A stretch of DNA of 64,000 nucleotides from Protopterus annectens (Eukaryota; Chordata; Ceratodontiformes; Protopteridae), in contig NC_056729.1 in the NCBI RefSeq assembly GCF_019279795.1, positions 1,865,205,061 through 1,865,269,060 on the forward strand, given 5' to 3'. The notes below the pieces were generated by a model that searched no databases, had not been told where the DNA came from, and saw only the letters and a list, made by a program, of their open reading frames with translations. The first letter of the stretch is position 1, and every line of letters starts with the position of its first letter. The position numbers were made by a program, and so were the translations under genes. Positions 32,819-46,370 of this stretch are shown piece by piece.

Positions 32819-35163
32819 ATGTCAGAGAAAGTTAATAACTATCTCGCCTGTGGAAAACAGATTCCACATCGTGATTTTCATTCTTACTGTATCACTTGTT
32901 TGGTACTTGAGCACGACGTCCCTAATTGTGATCTCTGTGCTTCTTTCAACCTGCATACCATACACCGTAGAGCTAGGATTTTATATAAGCATTTCGCAGT
33001 TTTGCCTAAGTTCGTAGGTATGGCGTTTTCTGGTCTCCCGACTTCGGATCTTCCTAAGAATTACAAGGATAAGGACGACGACAGGCTTAGGGTCAAATTA
33101 ACCAATGACATTCTTATTCAGTTGGTTTTCGGTCCGGCGGTAGCCGTTGAGGCGCTTTCTTTGCCCCTGCAGTCTGCGGATGTTCAGCAGCATGCATCTG
33201 CGGAGACCTTTTTCTGAGTCCTCCATTCCGCAGGTTTCTACTTTGTCTTCGGACCCTCTGCCAGTCACCGCTTCTGATGGATCCAGAGCTTCTAATCAGA
33301 CGCCGGCTTCTGAGGCGTCTTTTCTCCAAACGGAGACCAGATCCAGACCGACTACCTCGGTTCACACTTCTGCGGTGGCTAGGCCTCCCGAGTCCCTCCA
33401 GCTTTCTGGCAGGCCTTCCAGCCGAAAATCTCCTAAGCAGGCACTGCTCTTCCATCAAATGCCTCAGGTGGTTAAGATGGCTAGTGATCTCTTGACTCTC
33501 ATCAGGGGCTTTCAGCCACCTCCTAAGAGGGCTAGGGAATTGTCCCCAGAAGTTTTGTCTGCCTCAGACTCAGAGGTTTCCAGCACCTCTGCTGATTAAG
33601 AAGGACACTCTCAGCTTTTTTCAGGTTTTGAGGATTCTGATGCTGAAGACTCTATCCCTTCTGCCTCCCCCCCAGAAGACTTTTCTTTTGGGGATACTCT
33701 GAATACCCTTGGGTAGCATTTTAAATGGGAAAGTCAGGACTACCCTCAGTCTAAAAAGCAGATAAGGGAGTTCTTGGATTTGCCTCAGCATAAGCCTTTG
33801 GCTATCCCTCCGGTTTTGGAAGTTGTTGATGTTTTCATGGAGAATTCTTTGACTCCTAATTCTGTTCCTCCTACTCCCAGAAAACCTGACAGGTACTGTA
33901 GAGTTCCTGATTCTCATCAGTTCCTTTTCAAGAATCCTACTGCTGATCCAGAGATTATTTCTCAGGGCCCTAAGGGTGTTAAAGCCATGGTTGCTAAAAA
34001 TCCTTTTCCTTCTGACAAGGAATCTAGGGCCTTGGATAGGTGGGGTAAAAAGGTTTATACTTCTTCCACCCTGGCTATTCATTCTGTTAATTGTCTCTTT
34101 CATATGCTTAAATATCAGCAGCATACTCTGGAGGCCATTAGGGCTAAAATTGCTGGTGTCCCTTCCCTGATGGAGAGTAAGGACATGCATCATTTATTGA
34201 ATTCTGGTGTTCCTTCCCTGATGGAGAGTAAGGACATGCATGATTTATTGAATTCTGGTGTTCCTTCCCTGATGGAGAGTAAGGACATGCATGATTTATT
34301 GAATGCTGGTGTTCCTTCCCTGATGGAGAGTAAGGACATGCATGATTTATTGAATTCTGGTGTTCCTTCCCTGATGGAGAGTAAGGACATGCATGATTTG
34401 TTGAATTCTGGTGTTCCTTCCCTGATGGAGTAAGGACATGCATGATTTATTGAATTCTGGTGTTCCTTCCCTGATGGAGAGTAAGGACATGCATGATTTA
34501 TTGAATTCTGGTATTCCTTCCCTGATGGAGAGTAAGGACATGCATGATTTATTGAATTCTGGTGTTCCTTCCCTGATGGAGAGTAAGGACATGCATGATT
34601 TATTGAATTCTGGTGTTCCTTCCTTGATGGAGAGTAAGGACATGCATGATTTATTGAATTCTGGTGTTCCTTCCCTGATGGAGAGTAAGGACATGCATGA
34701 TTTATTGAATTCTGCCACTCTTGTCACTAAGCATTCTGTACATTGTGGTTTTGACACATTGGAGGCTTCTTGCAGGCAGCGGCCACTGCTTCTATTATTA
34801 GAAGGCATGCTTGGCTCAGGGAGCAGCCCCTTTCTGAACCTCTAAAATCTAAGTTACTGGATGTGCCCATGCACAAGGGTTATCTTTTTGGAAATAAAGC
34901 GGAAGAGATGTTGAAGTTGGAGGATAAGGCTAAATCTATGCAAACTGTTGAGGATTTTCTGCAAGTTCAGCCACCTCATTTTAGCAGGCATTACCCTTCT
35001 AAGAAATGGACTTTTCCTGACCCTAGTAAACAGGGTCACACTAGGTCTAGGGGTTACAGGTCTTCCAGGGGATAGACTTCCACCCCTCAAAAGGCTAAAC
35101 ACTGGCAGGCTTCTTCAAAATCAGGGAGTTCTAAGCAGACTTCCCAAAGCAAATATTCTCAAT
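32819..35163 (+). pseudogene. DIRS C ORF1 (gag-like), fossil with internal repeat expansion
   Basis: It starts MSEKVNNYLACGKQIPHRDF with a Cys/His-rich N-terminus (C..CG, H..C..C, C..C), followed by a Ser/Pro-rich region. The conserved block KPDRYCRVPDSHQFLFKNP and DRWGKKVYTSSTLAIHS comes next, then the 17-residue repeat array (34152-34715), the block HCGFDTLEASCR and a basic tail. The function is presumed to be nucleic-acid packaging, by analogy with DIRS ORF1. It is broken, with a few breaks. Confidence 0.8.
34152..34715 (+). repeat. 51-bp in-frame tandem repeat (11 copies) inside DIRS C ORF1
   Basis: Each unit encodes GVPSLMESKDMHDLLNS (17 residues). Units begin about every 51 bases from about 34152, and are nearly identical. 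Elements A and B have a single equivalent unit at the same place (LIPDCVENKDLQDLMHS in A). The array is therefore a recent local expansion of an existing segment, in a multiple of three. Confidence 0.93.
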
Positions 35164-35454
35164 GACTCCGGCCTTCCCCTGCTTGTCTCTGTGGGCCCAG
35201 GGTTTCCCTTGAGGGGAACATTAGCCATTTTTTGCAGATATTCCCCCTCTTCAAAGTGCAGAAGCAGAAAAACAAGTTTCTTCCTTGCTAAATCTGAGAG
35301 CAATAGAGCCAGTTCTTGCACTGCAGATAGGCTAGGGTTTTTACTCAAGACTTTTCCTGGTCCCCAAAAAAAGGGGCACCTAGGGCCCTATTCTGGATTT
35401 GTCCATTCTAAACACTTTTCTGGTGATTCCTAAGTTCAAAATGCTCACTCTTCA

Positions 35455-38400
35455 GCACATGCTGCTCCACATACTGCAGTATTACATTAATAACAGGTGC
35501 AGTATTCATAAGGTGGGGGTCTGTGAGGTATAAGGGAACCACATATGCTGCTTCACATACTACAGTATTACATTAATAACTGGTGCAGTTTTCATGAAGT
35601 GGATGCCTGTGACGTACGTGGGAACCACATATGCTGAACCATATACTGCAGTATTACATTAATAACTGGTGCAGTATTCATGAGGTGGGGGCCTGTGAGG
35701 TATGTGGGAACCACATATGCTGCCCAACATACTGCAGTATTACATTAGTAACTGGTGCAGTATTCATGAGGTGGGGGCCTGTGAGGTATAAGGGAACCAC
35801 ATATGTTGCTCCACATCCTGCAGTATTACATTACTAACTGGTGCAGTATTCATGAGGTGGGGGCCTGTAAGGTATTTGGTAACCGCATATGCTGCTCCAC
35901 ATGCTGCAGTATGACATAATAACTGGTGCAGTATTCATGAGGTGGGGTCCTGTGAGGTATGTGGGACCTACATATGCTGCTCCACATACTGCAGTATTAC
36001 ATTAATAACTGGTGCAGTATTGATGAGGTGGGGGCCTGTGAGGTATGTGGGAACCACATGTGCTGCTCCACATGCTGCAGTATTACATTAATAACTGGTA
36101 CAGTATTCATGAGGTGGGGCCTGTGAGGTATGTGGGAACCACATATGCTGCTCCACATGCTGCAGTATTACATTAATAACTGGTGCAGTATTCATGAGGT
36201 GGGGTCCTGTGAGGTATGTGGGAACCACATATGCTACTCCACATACTGCAGTATGACATTAATAACTGGTGCAGTATTCATGAGGTGGGGGCCTGTGAGG
36301 TATAAGGGAACCACATATGCTGCTCCACATACTGCAGTATTACATTAATAACTGGTGCAGTTTTCATGAGGTGGATGCCTGTGAGGTATGTGGGAACCAC
36401 ATATGCTGCCCCACATACTGCAGTATTACATTAATAACTGGTGCAGTATTCATGAGGTGGGGGCCTGTGAGGTATGTGGGAACCACATATGCTGCTCCAC
36501 ATACTGCAGTATTACATTAATAACTGGTGCAGTATTCATGAGGTGGGGCCTGTGAGGTATGTGGGAACCACATATGCTGCTCCACATACTGCAGTATTAC
36601 ATTAATAACTGGTGCAGTATTCATGAGGTGGGGGCCTGTGAGGTATGTGGGAACCACATATGCTGCTCCACATGCTGCAGTATTACATTAATAACTGGTG
36701 CAGTATTCATGAGGTGGGGGCCTGTGAGGTATAAGGGAACCACATATGCTGCTCCACATACTGCAGTATTACATTAATAACTGGTGCAGTATTCATGAGG
36801 TGGATGCCTGTGAGGTATGTGGGAACCACATATGCTGCTCCACATACTGCAGTATTACATTAATAACTGGTGCAGTATTCATGAGGTGGGGGCCTGTGAG
36901 GTATGTGGGAACCACATATGCTGCTCCACATACTGCAGTATTACATTAATAACTGGTGCAGTATTCATGAGGTGGATGCCTGTGAGGTATGTGGGAACCA
37001 TATAAGCTGCTTCACATACTGCAGTATTACATTAATAACTGGTGCAGTATTCATGAGGTGGGGGCATGTGAGGTATGTGGGAACCACATATGCTGCCCCA
37101 CATACTGTAATATTACATTAGTAACTGGTACAGTTTTCATGAGTTGGGGGCCTGTGAGGTATAAGGGAACCACATATGCTGCTCCACATACTGCAGTATT
37201 ACATTAATAACTGGTGCAGTATTCATGAGGTGGGGCCTGTGAGGTATGTGGGAACCACATATGCTGCCCCACATGCTGCAGTATTACATTAATAACTGGT
37301 GCAGTATTCATGAGGTGGGGGCCTGTGAGGTATGTGGGAACCACATATGCTGCTCCACATACTGCAGTATTACATTAATAACTGGTGCAGTATTCATGAG
37401 GTGGGGCCTGTAAGGTATGTGGGAACCACATATGCTGCTCCACATGCTGCAGTATTACATTAATAACTGGTGCAGTATTCATGAGGTGGGGTCCTGTGAG
37501 GTATGTGGGAACCACATATGCTGCTCCACATACTGCAGTATTACATTAATAACTGGTGCAGTATTCATGAGGTGGGGCCTGTAAGGTATGCGGGAACCAC
37601 ATATGCTGCTCCACATACTGCAGTATTACATTAATAACTGGTGCAGTATTCATGAGGTGGAGGCCTGTGAGGTGTGTGGGAACCACATATGCTGCTCCAC
37701 ATGCTGCAGTATTACATTAATGACTGGTGCAGTTTTCATGAGATGCGGGCCTGTGAGGTATGTGGTAACCCCATATGCTGCTCCACATACTGCAGTATTA
37801 CATTAATAACTGGTGCAGTATTCATGAGGTGGGGGCCTGTGAGGTATGTGGGAACCACATATGCTGCTCCACATGTTGCAGTATTACATTAATAACTGGT
37901 GCAGTATTCATGAGGTGGGGGCCTGTGAGGTATGTGGGAACCACATATGCTACTCCACATACTGCAGTATGACATTAATAACTGGTGCAGTGTTCATGGG
38001 GTGGGGGCCTGTAAGGTATGCGGGAACCACATATGCTGCTCCACATACTGCAGTATTACATTAATAACTGGTGCAGTATTCATGAGGTGGGGCCCGTGAG
38101 TTATGTAGGAACCACATATGCTGCTCCACATACTGCAGTATTACATTAATAACTGGTGCAGTATTCATGAGGTGGGGGACTGTGAGGTATGTGGGAACCA
38201 CATATGCTGCTCCACATACTCTAGTATTACATTAATAACTGGTGCAGTAATCATGAGGTGGGGGCGTGTGAGGTATAACGGAACCATATATGCTGCTGCA
38301 CATGCTGCAGTATTACATTAATAACTGGTGCAGTATTCATGAGGTGGGGGCCTGTGAGGTATGTTGGAACCACATATACTGCTCCACATACTGCAGTATT

Positions 38401-41400
38401 ACATTAATAACTGGTACAGTATTCATGAAGTGGGGGCCTGTGAGGTATGGGAACCACATATGCTGCTCCACATACTGCAGTATTACATTAATAACTGGTG
38501 CAGTATTCATGAGGTGGGGGCCTGTGAGGTATGTGGGAACCACATATGCTGCTCCACATACTGCAGTATTACATTAATAACTGGTGCAGTATTCATGAGG
38601 TGGGGGCCTGTGAGGTATGTGGGAACCACATATGCTGCTCCACATACTGCAGTATTACATTAATAACTGGTACAGTATTCATGAGGTGGGGGCCTGTGAG
38701 GTATGTGGGAACCACATATGCTACTCTACATACTGCAATATTACATTAAAAACTAGTGCAGTTTTCATGAGGTGGGGCCCTGTGTGGGAACCACATATGC
38801 TGCTCCACATACTGCAGTATTACATTAATAACTGATGCATTATTCATGAGCTGGGGGCCTGTGAGGTATGTGGGAACCACATATGCTGCTCCACATACTG
38901 CAGTATTACATTAATAACTGGTACAGTATTCATGAGGTGGGGGCCTGTGAGGTATGTGGGAACCACATATGCTGCCCCACATGCTGCAGTATTACATTAA
39001 TAACTGGTGCAGTATTCATGATGTGGGGCCTGTAAGGTATTTGGGAACCACATATGCTGCTCCACATGCTGCAGTATGACATTAATAGCTGGTGCAGTAT
39101 TCATGAGGTGGGTCCTGTGAGGTATGTGGGATCACATATGCTGTCCCACATACTGCAGTATTACATTAATAACTGGTGCAGTATTCATGAGGTGGGGGCC
39201 TGTGAGGTATGTGGGAACCACATATGCTGCTCCACATACTGCAGTATTACATTAATAACTGGTGCAGTATTCATGAGGTGGGGGCCTGTGTGGTATGTGG
39301 GAACCACATATGCTGCTCCACATACTGCAGTATTACATTAATAACTGGTGCAGTATTCATGAGGTGGGGGCCTGTGAGGTATGTGGGAACCACATATGCT
39401 GCTCCACATACTGCAGTATTACATTAATAACTGGTGCAGTATTCATGAGGTGGGGCCTGTGAGGTATGTTGGAACCACATATACTGCTCCACATACTGCA
39501 GTATTACATTAATAACTGGTACAGTATTCATGAGGTGGGGGCCTGTGAGGTATGTGGGAACCACATATGCTGCTCCACATACTGCAGTATTACATTAATA
39601 ACTGGTGCAGTATTCATTAGGTGGGGGCCTGTGAGGTATGTGGGAACCACATATGCTGCTCCACATACTGCAGTATTACATTAATAACTGGTGCAGTATT
39701 CAAGAGGTGGGGTATTTGAGGTACGTGGGAACCACATATGCTGCCCCACATACTGCAGTATTACATTAATAACTGGTGCAGTATTCATGAGGTGGGGGCC
39801 TGTGAGGTATGTGGGAACCACATATGCTGCTCCACATACTGCAGTATTACATTAATAACTGGTGCAGTATTCATGAGGTGGGGGCCTGTGAGGTATGTGG
39901 GAACCACATATGCTGCTCCACATACTGCAGTATTACATTAATAACTGGTGCAGTATTCATGACGTGGGGCCTGTGAGGTATGTGGGAACCACATATGCTG
40001 CTCCACATGCTGCAGTATTACATTAATAACTGGTGCAGTATTCATGAGGTGGGGGCCTGTGAGGTATGTGGGAACCACATATGCTGCTCCACATACTGCA
40101 GTATTACATTAATAACTGGTGCAGTATTCATGAGGTGGGGGCCTGTGAGGTATGTGGGAACCACATATGCTGCTCCACATACTGCAGTATTACATTAATA
40201 ACTGGTGCAGTATTCATGAGGTGGGGGCCTGTGAGGTATGTGGGAACCACATATGCTGCTCCACATACTGCAGTATTACATTAATAACTGGTGCAGTATT
40301 CATGAGGTGGGGCCTGTGAGGTATGTGGGAACCACATATGCTGCTCCACATGCTGCAGTATTACATTAATAACTGGTGCAGTATTCATGAGGTGGGGGCC
40401 TGTGAGGTATGTGGGAACCACATATGCTGCTCCACATGCTGCAGTATTACATTAATAACTGGTGCAGTATTCATGAGGTGGGGGCCTGTGAGGTATGTGG
40501 GAACCACATATGCTGCTCCACATGCTGCAGAATGACATTAATAACTGGTGCAGTATTCATGGGGTGCGGGCCTGTAAGGTATGTGGGAACCACATATGCT
40601 GTTCCACATACTGGAGTATCACATTAATAACTGGTGCAGTATTCATGAGGTGGATGCCTGTGAGGTGTGTATGAACCACATATGCTGCTCCGCATACTGC
40701 AGTATTACATTAATAACTGGTACAGTATTCATGAGGTGGGGCCTGTGAGGTATGTGGGAACCACATATGCTGCTCCACATACTGCAGTATTACATTAATA
40801 ACTGGTACAGTATTCATGAGGTGGGGGCCTGTGAGGTATGTGGGAACCACATATGCTGCTCCACATACTGCAGTATTACATTAATAACTGGTGCAGTATT
40901 CATGAGGTGGGGGCCTGTGAGGTATGTGGGAACCACATATGCTGCTCCACATACTGCAGTATTACATTAATAACTGGTGCAGTATTCATGAGGTGGGGGC
41001 CTGTGAGGTATGTGGGAACCACATATGCTGCTCCACATACTGCAGTATTACATTAATAACTGGTGCAGTATTCATGACGTGGGGGCCTTTGAGGTATGTG
41101 GAACAACATATGGTGCTCCACATACTGCAGTATTACATTAATAACTGGTGCAGTATTCATGAGGTGGGGGCCTGTGAGGTATGTGGGAACCACATATGCT
41201 GCTCCACATGCTGCAGTATTACATTAATAACTGGTGCAGTATTCATGAGGTGGGGGCCTGTGAGGTATGTGGAACAACATATGCTGTTCCACATACTGCA
41301 GTATTACATTAATAACTGGTGCAGTATTCATGAGGTGGGGGCCTGTGAGGTATGTGGGAACCACATATGCTGCTCCACATACTGCAGTATTACATTAATA

Positions 41401-43735
41401 ACTGGTGCAGTATTCATGAGGTGGGGCCTGTGAGTTATGTAGGAACCACATATGCTGCTCCACATACTGCAGTATTACATTAATAACTGGTGCAGTATTC
41501 ATGAGGTGGGGGCCTGTGAGGTATGTGGGAACCACATATGCTGCTCCACATACTGCAGTATTACATTAATAACTGGTGCAGTATTCGTGAGGTGGTGCCC
41601 TGTGAGATATATGGGAACCACATATGCTGCTCCACATACTGCAGTATGACATTAACTGGCACAGTATTCATGAGGTGTGGGCCTGTGAGGAGTGTGGGAA
41701 CCACACATGCTGCTCCACATACTACAGTATGACATTAACTGGCGCAGTATTCATGAGGTGGATACCTGTGAGGAATGTGGGAACCACACATGCTGCTCCA
41801 CATGATGCAGTATTACAGTAATAACTTGTGTAGTATTCATGAGGTGGGGGCCTGTGAGGTATGTGGGTACCACATATGCTGCTCCACATGCTGCAGTATT
41901 ACATTAATAACTGGTGAAGTATTCATGAGGTGGATGCCTGTGAGGTTTATGGGAACCACATATGCTGCTCCACATACTGCAGCATTAGATTAATAACTGC
42001 TGTAGTATTCATGCGGTGGGGACCTGTGAGGTATGTGGGAACCACATATGCTGCTCCACATGCTGCAGTATTACATTAATAACTGGTGCAGTATTCATGA
42101 GGTGGGGCCTGTGAGGTATGTGGGAACCACATATGCTGCTCCAGATACTGTAGTATTACATTAACTGGTGCAGTATTCGTGAGGTGTGGGCCTGTGAGGT
42201 ATGTGGGAACCACATATCCTGCTCCACATGCTGCAGTATTACATTAATAACTGGTGCAGTATTCATGAGGTGGGGGCCTGTGAGGTATGTGGGAACCACA
42301 TATGCTGCTCCACATACTGCAGTATTACATTAATAACTGGTGCAGTATTCATGAGGTGGGGCCTGTGAGGTATGTGGGAACCACATATGCTGCTCCACAT
42401 ACTGCAGTATTACAATAATAACTGGTGCAGTATTCATGAGGTGGGGCCTGTGAGGTATGTGGGAACCACATATGCTGCTCCACATACTGCAGTATTACAT
42501 TAATAACTGGTGCAGTATTCATGAGGTGGGGGCCTGTGAGGTATGTGGGAACCACATGTGCTGCTCCACATACTGCAGTATTACATTAATAACTGGTGCA
42601 GTATTGATGAGGTGGGAGCCTTTGAGGTATATGGGAACCACATATGCTGCTCCACATGCTGCAGTATTACATTAATAACTGGTGCAGTATTCATGAGGTG
42701 GGGCCTGTGAGGTATGTGGGAACCACATATGCTGCTCCACATGCTGCAGAATGACATTAATAACTGGTGCAGTGTTCATGAGGTGGAGCCTGTGATGTAT
42801 GTGGGAACCACATGTGCTGCTCCACATGCTGCAGAATGACATTAATAACTGGTGCAGTATTCATGGGGTGGGGCCTGTAAGGTATGTGGGAACCACATAT
42901 GCTGCTCCACATGCTGCAGTATTACATTAATAACTGGTGCAGTAATCATGAGGTGGGGGCTTGTGAGGTATGTGGGAACCATATATACTGCTGCACATGC
43001 TGCAGTATTACATTAATAACTGGTGCAGTATTCGTGAGGTGGGGGCCTGTGAGGTATGTGGGAACCACATATGTTGCTCCACATGCTGCAGAATGACATT
43101 AATAACTGGTGCAGTATTCATGAGGTGGGGACCTGTGAGGTATGTGGGAACCAAATATGCTGCCCCAAATACCGCAGTATTACATTAATAACTGGTGCAG
43201 TATTCATGAGGTGGGGGCCTTTGAGGTATGTGGGAACCACATATGGTGCTCCACATACTGCAGTATTACATTAATAACTGGTACAGTATTCATGAGGTGG
43301 TGGCCTGTGAGGTATGTGGGAACCACATATGCTGCTCCACATACTGCAGTATTACATTAATAACTGGTGCAGTATTCATGAGGTGGGGCCTGTGAGGTAT
43401 GTGGGAACCACATATGCTGCTCCACATGCTGCAGTATTACATTAATAACTGGTACAGTATTCATGAGGTGGGGGCCTGTGAGGTATGTGGGAACCACATA
43501 TGCTGCTCCACATGCTGCAGAATGACATTAACTGGTGCAATATTCATGAGGTAGGGGCCTGTGAGGTATGTGGGAACCACATGTGCTGCTCCACATGCTG
43601 CAGAATGACAATAACTGGTGCAGTATTCATGGGGTGCGGGCCTGTGAGGTATGTGGGAACCACATATGCTGCTCCACTTTCTGCAGTATTACATTAATAA
43701 CTGGTGCAGTATTCATGAGGAGGATGCCTGTGAAA
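35455..43735. repeat. 86-bp satellite array, about 96 monomers (8.3 kb)
   Basis: The consensus monomer includes CTGTGAGGTATGTGGGAACC, ACATATGCTGCTCCACATAC and TGCAGTATTACATTAATAAC, then TGGTGCAGTATTCATGAGGT and a run of 4-5 G. The core TATGTGG-GAA-CCACATA is a perfect inverted repeat with a 3-base spacer. Most monomers differ by only a few bases; divergence rises at the right end (from about 41600). Marker variants (GTATAAGGG) recur every 430 bases between 36300 and 37160, so five monomers form a higher-order unit there. Long open frames in the array result from its lack of stops in some frames and are not genes. Confidence 0.97.
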
Positions 43736-44985
43736 TTCCTATTCTGTCCCTTCATGGTTTCTTGAAAGTCCTCATTGCAAGGATGATTTGTGCTAAACAC
43801 ACAACTTGTCCACTGGGATAAGGCATTCCATGCGATTCCATATGTAGATGACCCTTACCACCTCCAGTATGGTGTCTCTACACATGGTACTAGTTGACCA
43901 TGATATCCCTTTCATGGAGGTAGTGGTATGGCTTCCTCGACTGTACCAGTCTGCCATACAATGGATGATGATACTCCCTGTCGGTCACTAGTTGTAAGAG
44001 TGGCCACTAACATTTGCTATTCTGTTATAGCAGATGCTGATTGTAGTATCGTAACATGTTCAGTCACTGTGGTCACCACATATTGACAGTGTATAGAAAA
44101 GCTGGTCACCATGGCTCATTATACACTATATATTTTGGAATTGTTCTGTTATGTTGGTTTGCCTCACTTACATTCACCTTTGCCCTTACTGTATCATCTC
44201 TCATTTGCATGTCATTATGCAGTCATTCACAGATGAGCATACCAGTATGATTTTCCATTAAAGAACTTTCACGTTGCATGTCTCTGAATTGCTTATCCTT
44301 GCTTGTTGCTGCTCACTGTTCAGTTGAACGTAATTCAGTCTGCTGTTTCTGAATTCCCTACATAATATTGTTTGTCACACTATTTCTGAGGTTTACAGAG
44401 AAATAGCAAATTTATTGTAGTCAACCAAATAATGGTTAAAAATATAGATACAGTTTTTGTATATTTGTTGTTCCCAAAACAGAAATGTGGTGTTTTGCAC
44501 ATACCTTGTTTCAGGTATCATGTTGCAAAGCCAACTATGAATGACTGACATGGGAATGTAGACTATGCAGTTCCCATTGATGCTGTAAGAACTGATATGA
44601 CTTGTAGGATCCTGGTATGAGTCTGGAATGAATGTCTTTATCTGTTAATTACCAAACTTGTGGTGATCAGGTACCAGTCTCATTTTTATGGGCCAAATCT
44701 TCAACCTTTCAGAATAAAGTCTGCACACACCGTATTTCTGTTAAGAATGCTTATGTGCAGTGATTAACAGTATCCAAATACTATCTCCAATAACAGTGCT
44801 GATAAACTAAAACAGTCTGTATAAATTCTGCATTCCTTTCCTTCTGAATATCAGTAATATTCTGGAGTAGTGGATATTTGGCATGACTTCTGCACTCATA
44901 CTTGAGTGTCTGTACTGCAAAGACTTTCTGCATATCAGTGCAAACTAACTTAACTGACTGTGTGTGGAGTGTTCTTCTTTTGTCT
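43736..44985. other. Unique-looking 1.25 kb after the satellite
   Basis: No exon, RNA gene or known element is recognised. The DIRS element present on the left side of the satellite does not resume here. Confidence 0.45.
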
Positions 44986-45085
44986 TTTCCCAGTTAGGAG
45001 TCGCCACAGCGGATCACCGGTCCGCTTATGATTGGCAGTGGATTTTTATGGGGCCGAGTTGCCAGCCTGGCGCCCAACCTTCAGA
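44986..45085. repeat. Fragment of a dispersed repeat (AGGAGTCGCCACAGCGGATC)
   Basis: The phrase AGTCGCCACAGCGGATCACC with flanking CCCAGTTAG resembles a segment that recurs in many animal repeats, often antisense to the 3' part of LINE-type ORFs. I recognise it by sequence memory only; the family is uncertain. Confidence 0.35.
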
Positions 45086-45679
45086 TATAGTGATAAAATT
45101 AGCATGGCCACACTAGGACTTGAAATACAGCAGCCAGCCAGCATACTATGTAAATGACTGAATAATCAAATAGAAATTAACAAAATTATTAAAACGAAGG
45201 TTATGATAAATATGAATGAAGGTAAACAATATTGCCTGGCAATTCATAATCATATATATTTAGCATAATGAGATGCAACCACTGAAGCTGCTGTTCAGAG
45301 CAAAATCCTGGAGTTCCAAGAGAAAGACCATGAAAATATGTTAGGCGTACTATTGCTTTAATGGATATGTAAATACAAAAGGCTGTTTGTGCATCTGGTA
45401 ACCATGACATTGTGCCCCTTTTTCTTGTAGCATTGCTGTGTAATTTGTCTGTAGCTAACATTCTAGGCTGTCTGTGATACAGAAGTAGATTCCCAATACC
45501 ATGTTGACAGTGGCACCATTCATGAGCTGGTGGAGATGGCTTACCATTACAAGCAGGATTGCAGAATGTATGGAGTACCCACCCCTGTGGACAACAAGGT
45601 TTATGAGTAGCTTTGGGAAAAGTTTCCACAGACTTCTAGCAACCAGTGGGGGGTATGATGGTTGTATCCCAGGCATCTG

Positions 45680-46370
45680 CCTCAGGGGTCCTACACCTTT
45701 TTGTTAATGGCGTGCTGTGCTACAGCATGCACAGAGGTATATGTGGTTCCCATATACCATAGAGAAGAACACCAACATCTAGTGAGCATTTTGTGAATTA
45801 GCCAATTTGCCTGAGATACTGGGAGCCACTGAGTGCACCCACATTGCCATCAAGGCCCCACCTGTGGAGTAGGGACAGCAATATATCAGCTGTAAGGGAT
45901 TCCACTCCATCAACTGCCAGGTGGTCTGCTCTGCACTGCACTGCAGAGGATGTAATATACAATGTAGCAGTGCAGCACTCAGGCACAGCACCCAGTTCCC
46001 ACATCTGGAACACTTCCAGTTTCTATCAGCAATTTGTGCAAGGTGATTTCCCACAAGGCCATCTTACTAGTGATGCCAGACATGCCATGGAGCCATCGCT
46101 AATTACACTAATAAGAAGCCCACAGACCATGGCAAGAATGTATACAAAATAGTCTTGTCACAAACCAAACACTTTGTCAAACTCAAGTTTGAACTGATGA
46201 AGGCCCAGTTTCAGTACATAGATGTGTTCAGTGGTGCCCTGCACTATGATCCAGATACATGCAATAAAATATTTGCTGTGTGCAGTTTTATACAACATGT
46301 TGGTGCACAAATAAATATGGCAAAGGATAGACATTTGGGAAAACGATATCTTAGAGTCAGCAGCTGAGGA
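45680..46370 (+). pseudogene. HARBI1-like Harbinger transposase remnant
   Basis: Pieces in three frames line up with Harbinger transposase. GVLHLFVNGVLCYSM is at about 45685; ATECTHIAIKAPPVE is at about 45823, where the family has GxIDGTHIxIKAP, so the first acidic residue reads Glu; a stop follows; KGFHSINCQVVCSA is at about 45885. Next is HIWNTSSFYQQFVQGDFPQG (from about 46000), then SDARHAMEPSLIT with the second Asp. The last part, KHFVKLKFELMKAQFQYIDV at 46167, has Lys where the family's catalytic Glu (VEhxFGxLK) should be. It ends with DPDTCNKIFAVCSFIQHVG. It would be a DDE nuclease; it is dead here through frame changes and missing acids. Confidence 0.82.

Larger units (their letters stand above)
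32509..35455 (+). mobile_element. DIRS-type retroelement C, 5' half only (fossil)
   Basis: Left terminal repeat (about 32509-32660; the outer GATGTTCATCGTGTCTCACT resembles the left end of A), ORF1 (about 32819-35163), and the first part of RT (about 35190-35455). The 86-bp satellite then replaces the rest, and no right end, RNase H or recombinase is seen on the far side. It is better preserved than A and B, hence younger, but broken, with a few breaks plus loss of the 3' half. Confidence 0.85.

Noticed and set aside
34144-34808. Minus-strand frames through the 51-bp array
   Set aside because: Mirror image of the DIRS ORF1 repeat; no independent support.
35455-43735. Dozens of ~72-codon open frames with Cys-rich repeats as a gene family
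   Set aside because: They shift every 86 bases and follow the satellite unit exactly; they are by-products of repeat composition.
35455-43735. Satellite monomer as a hammerhead-bearing satellite (as in newts)
   Set aside because: No CTGANGA...GAAA core on either strand of the consensus.
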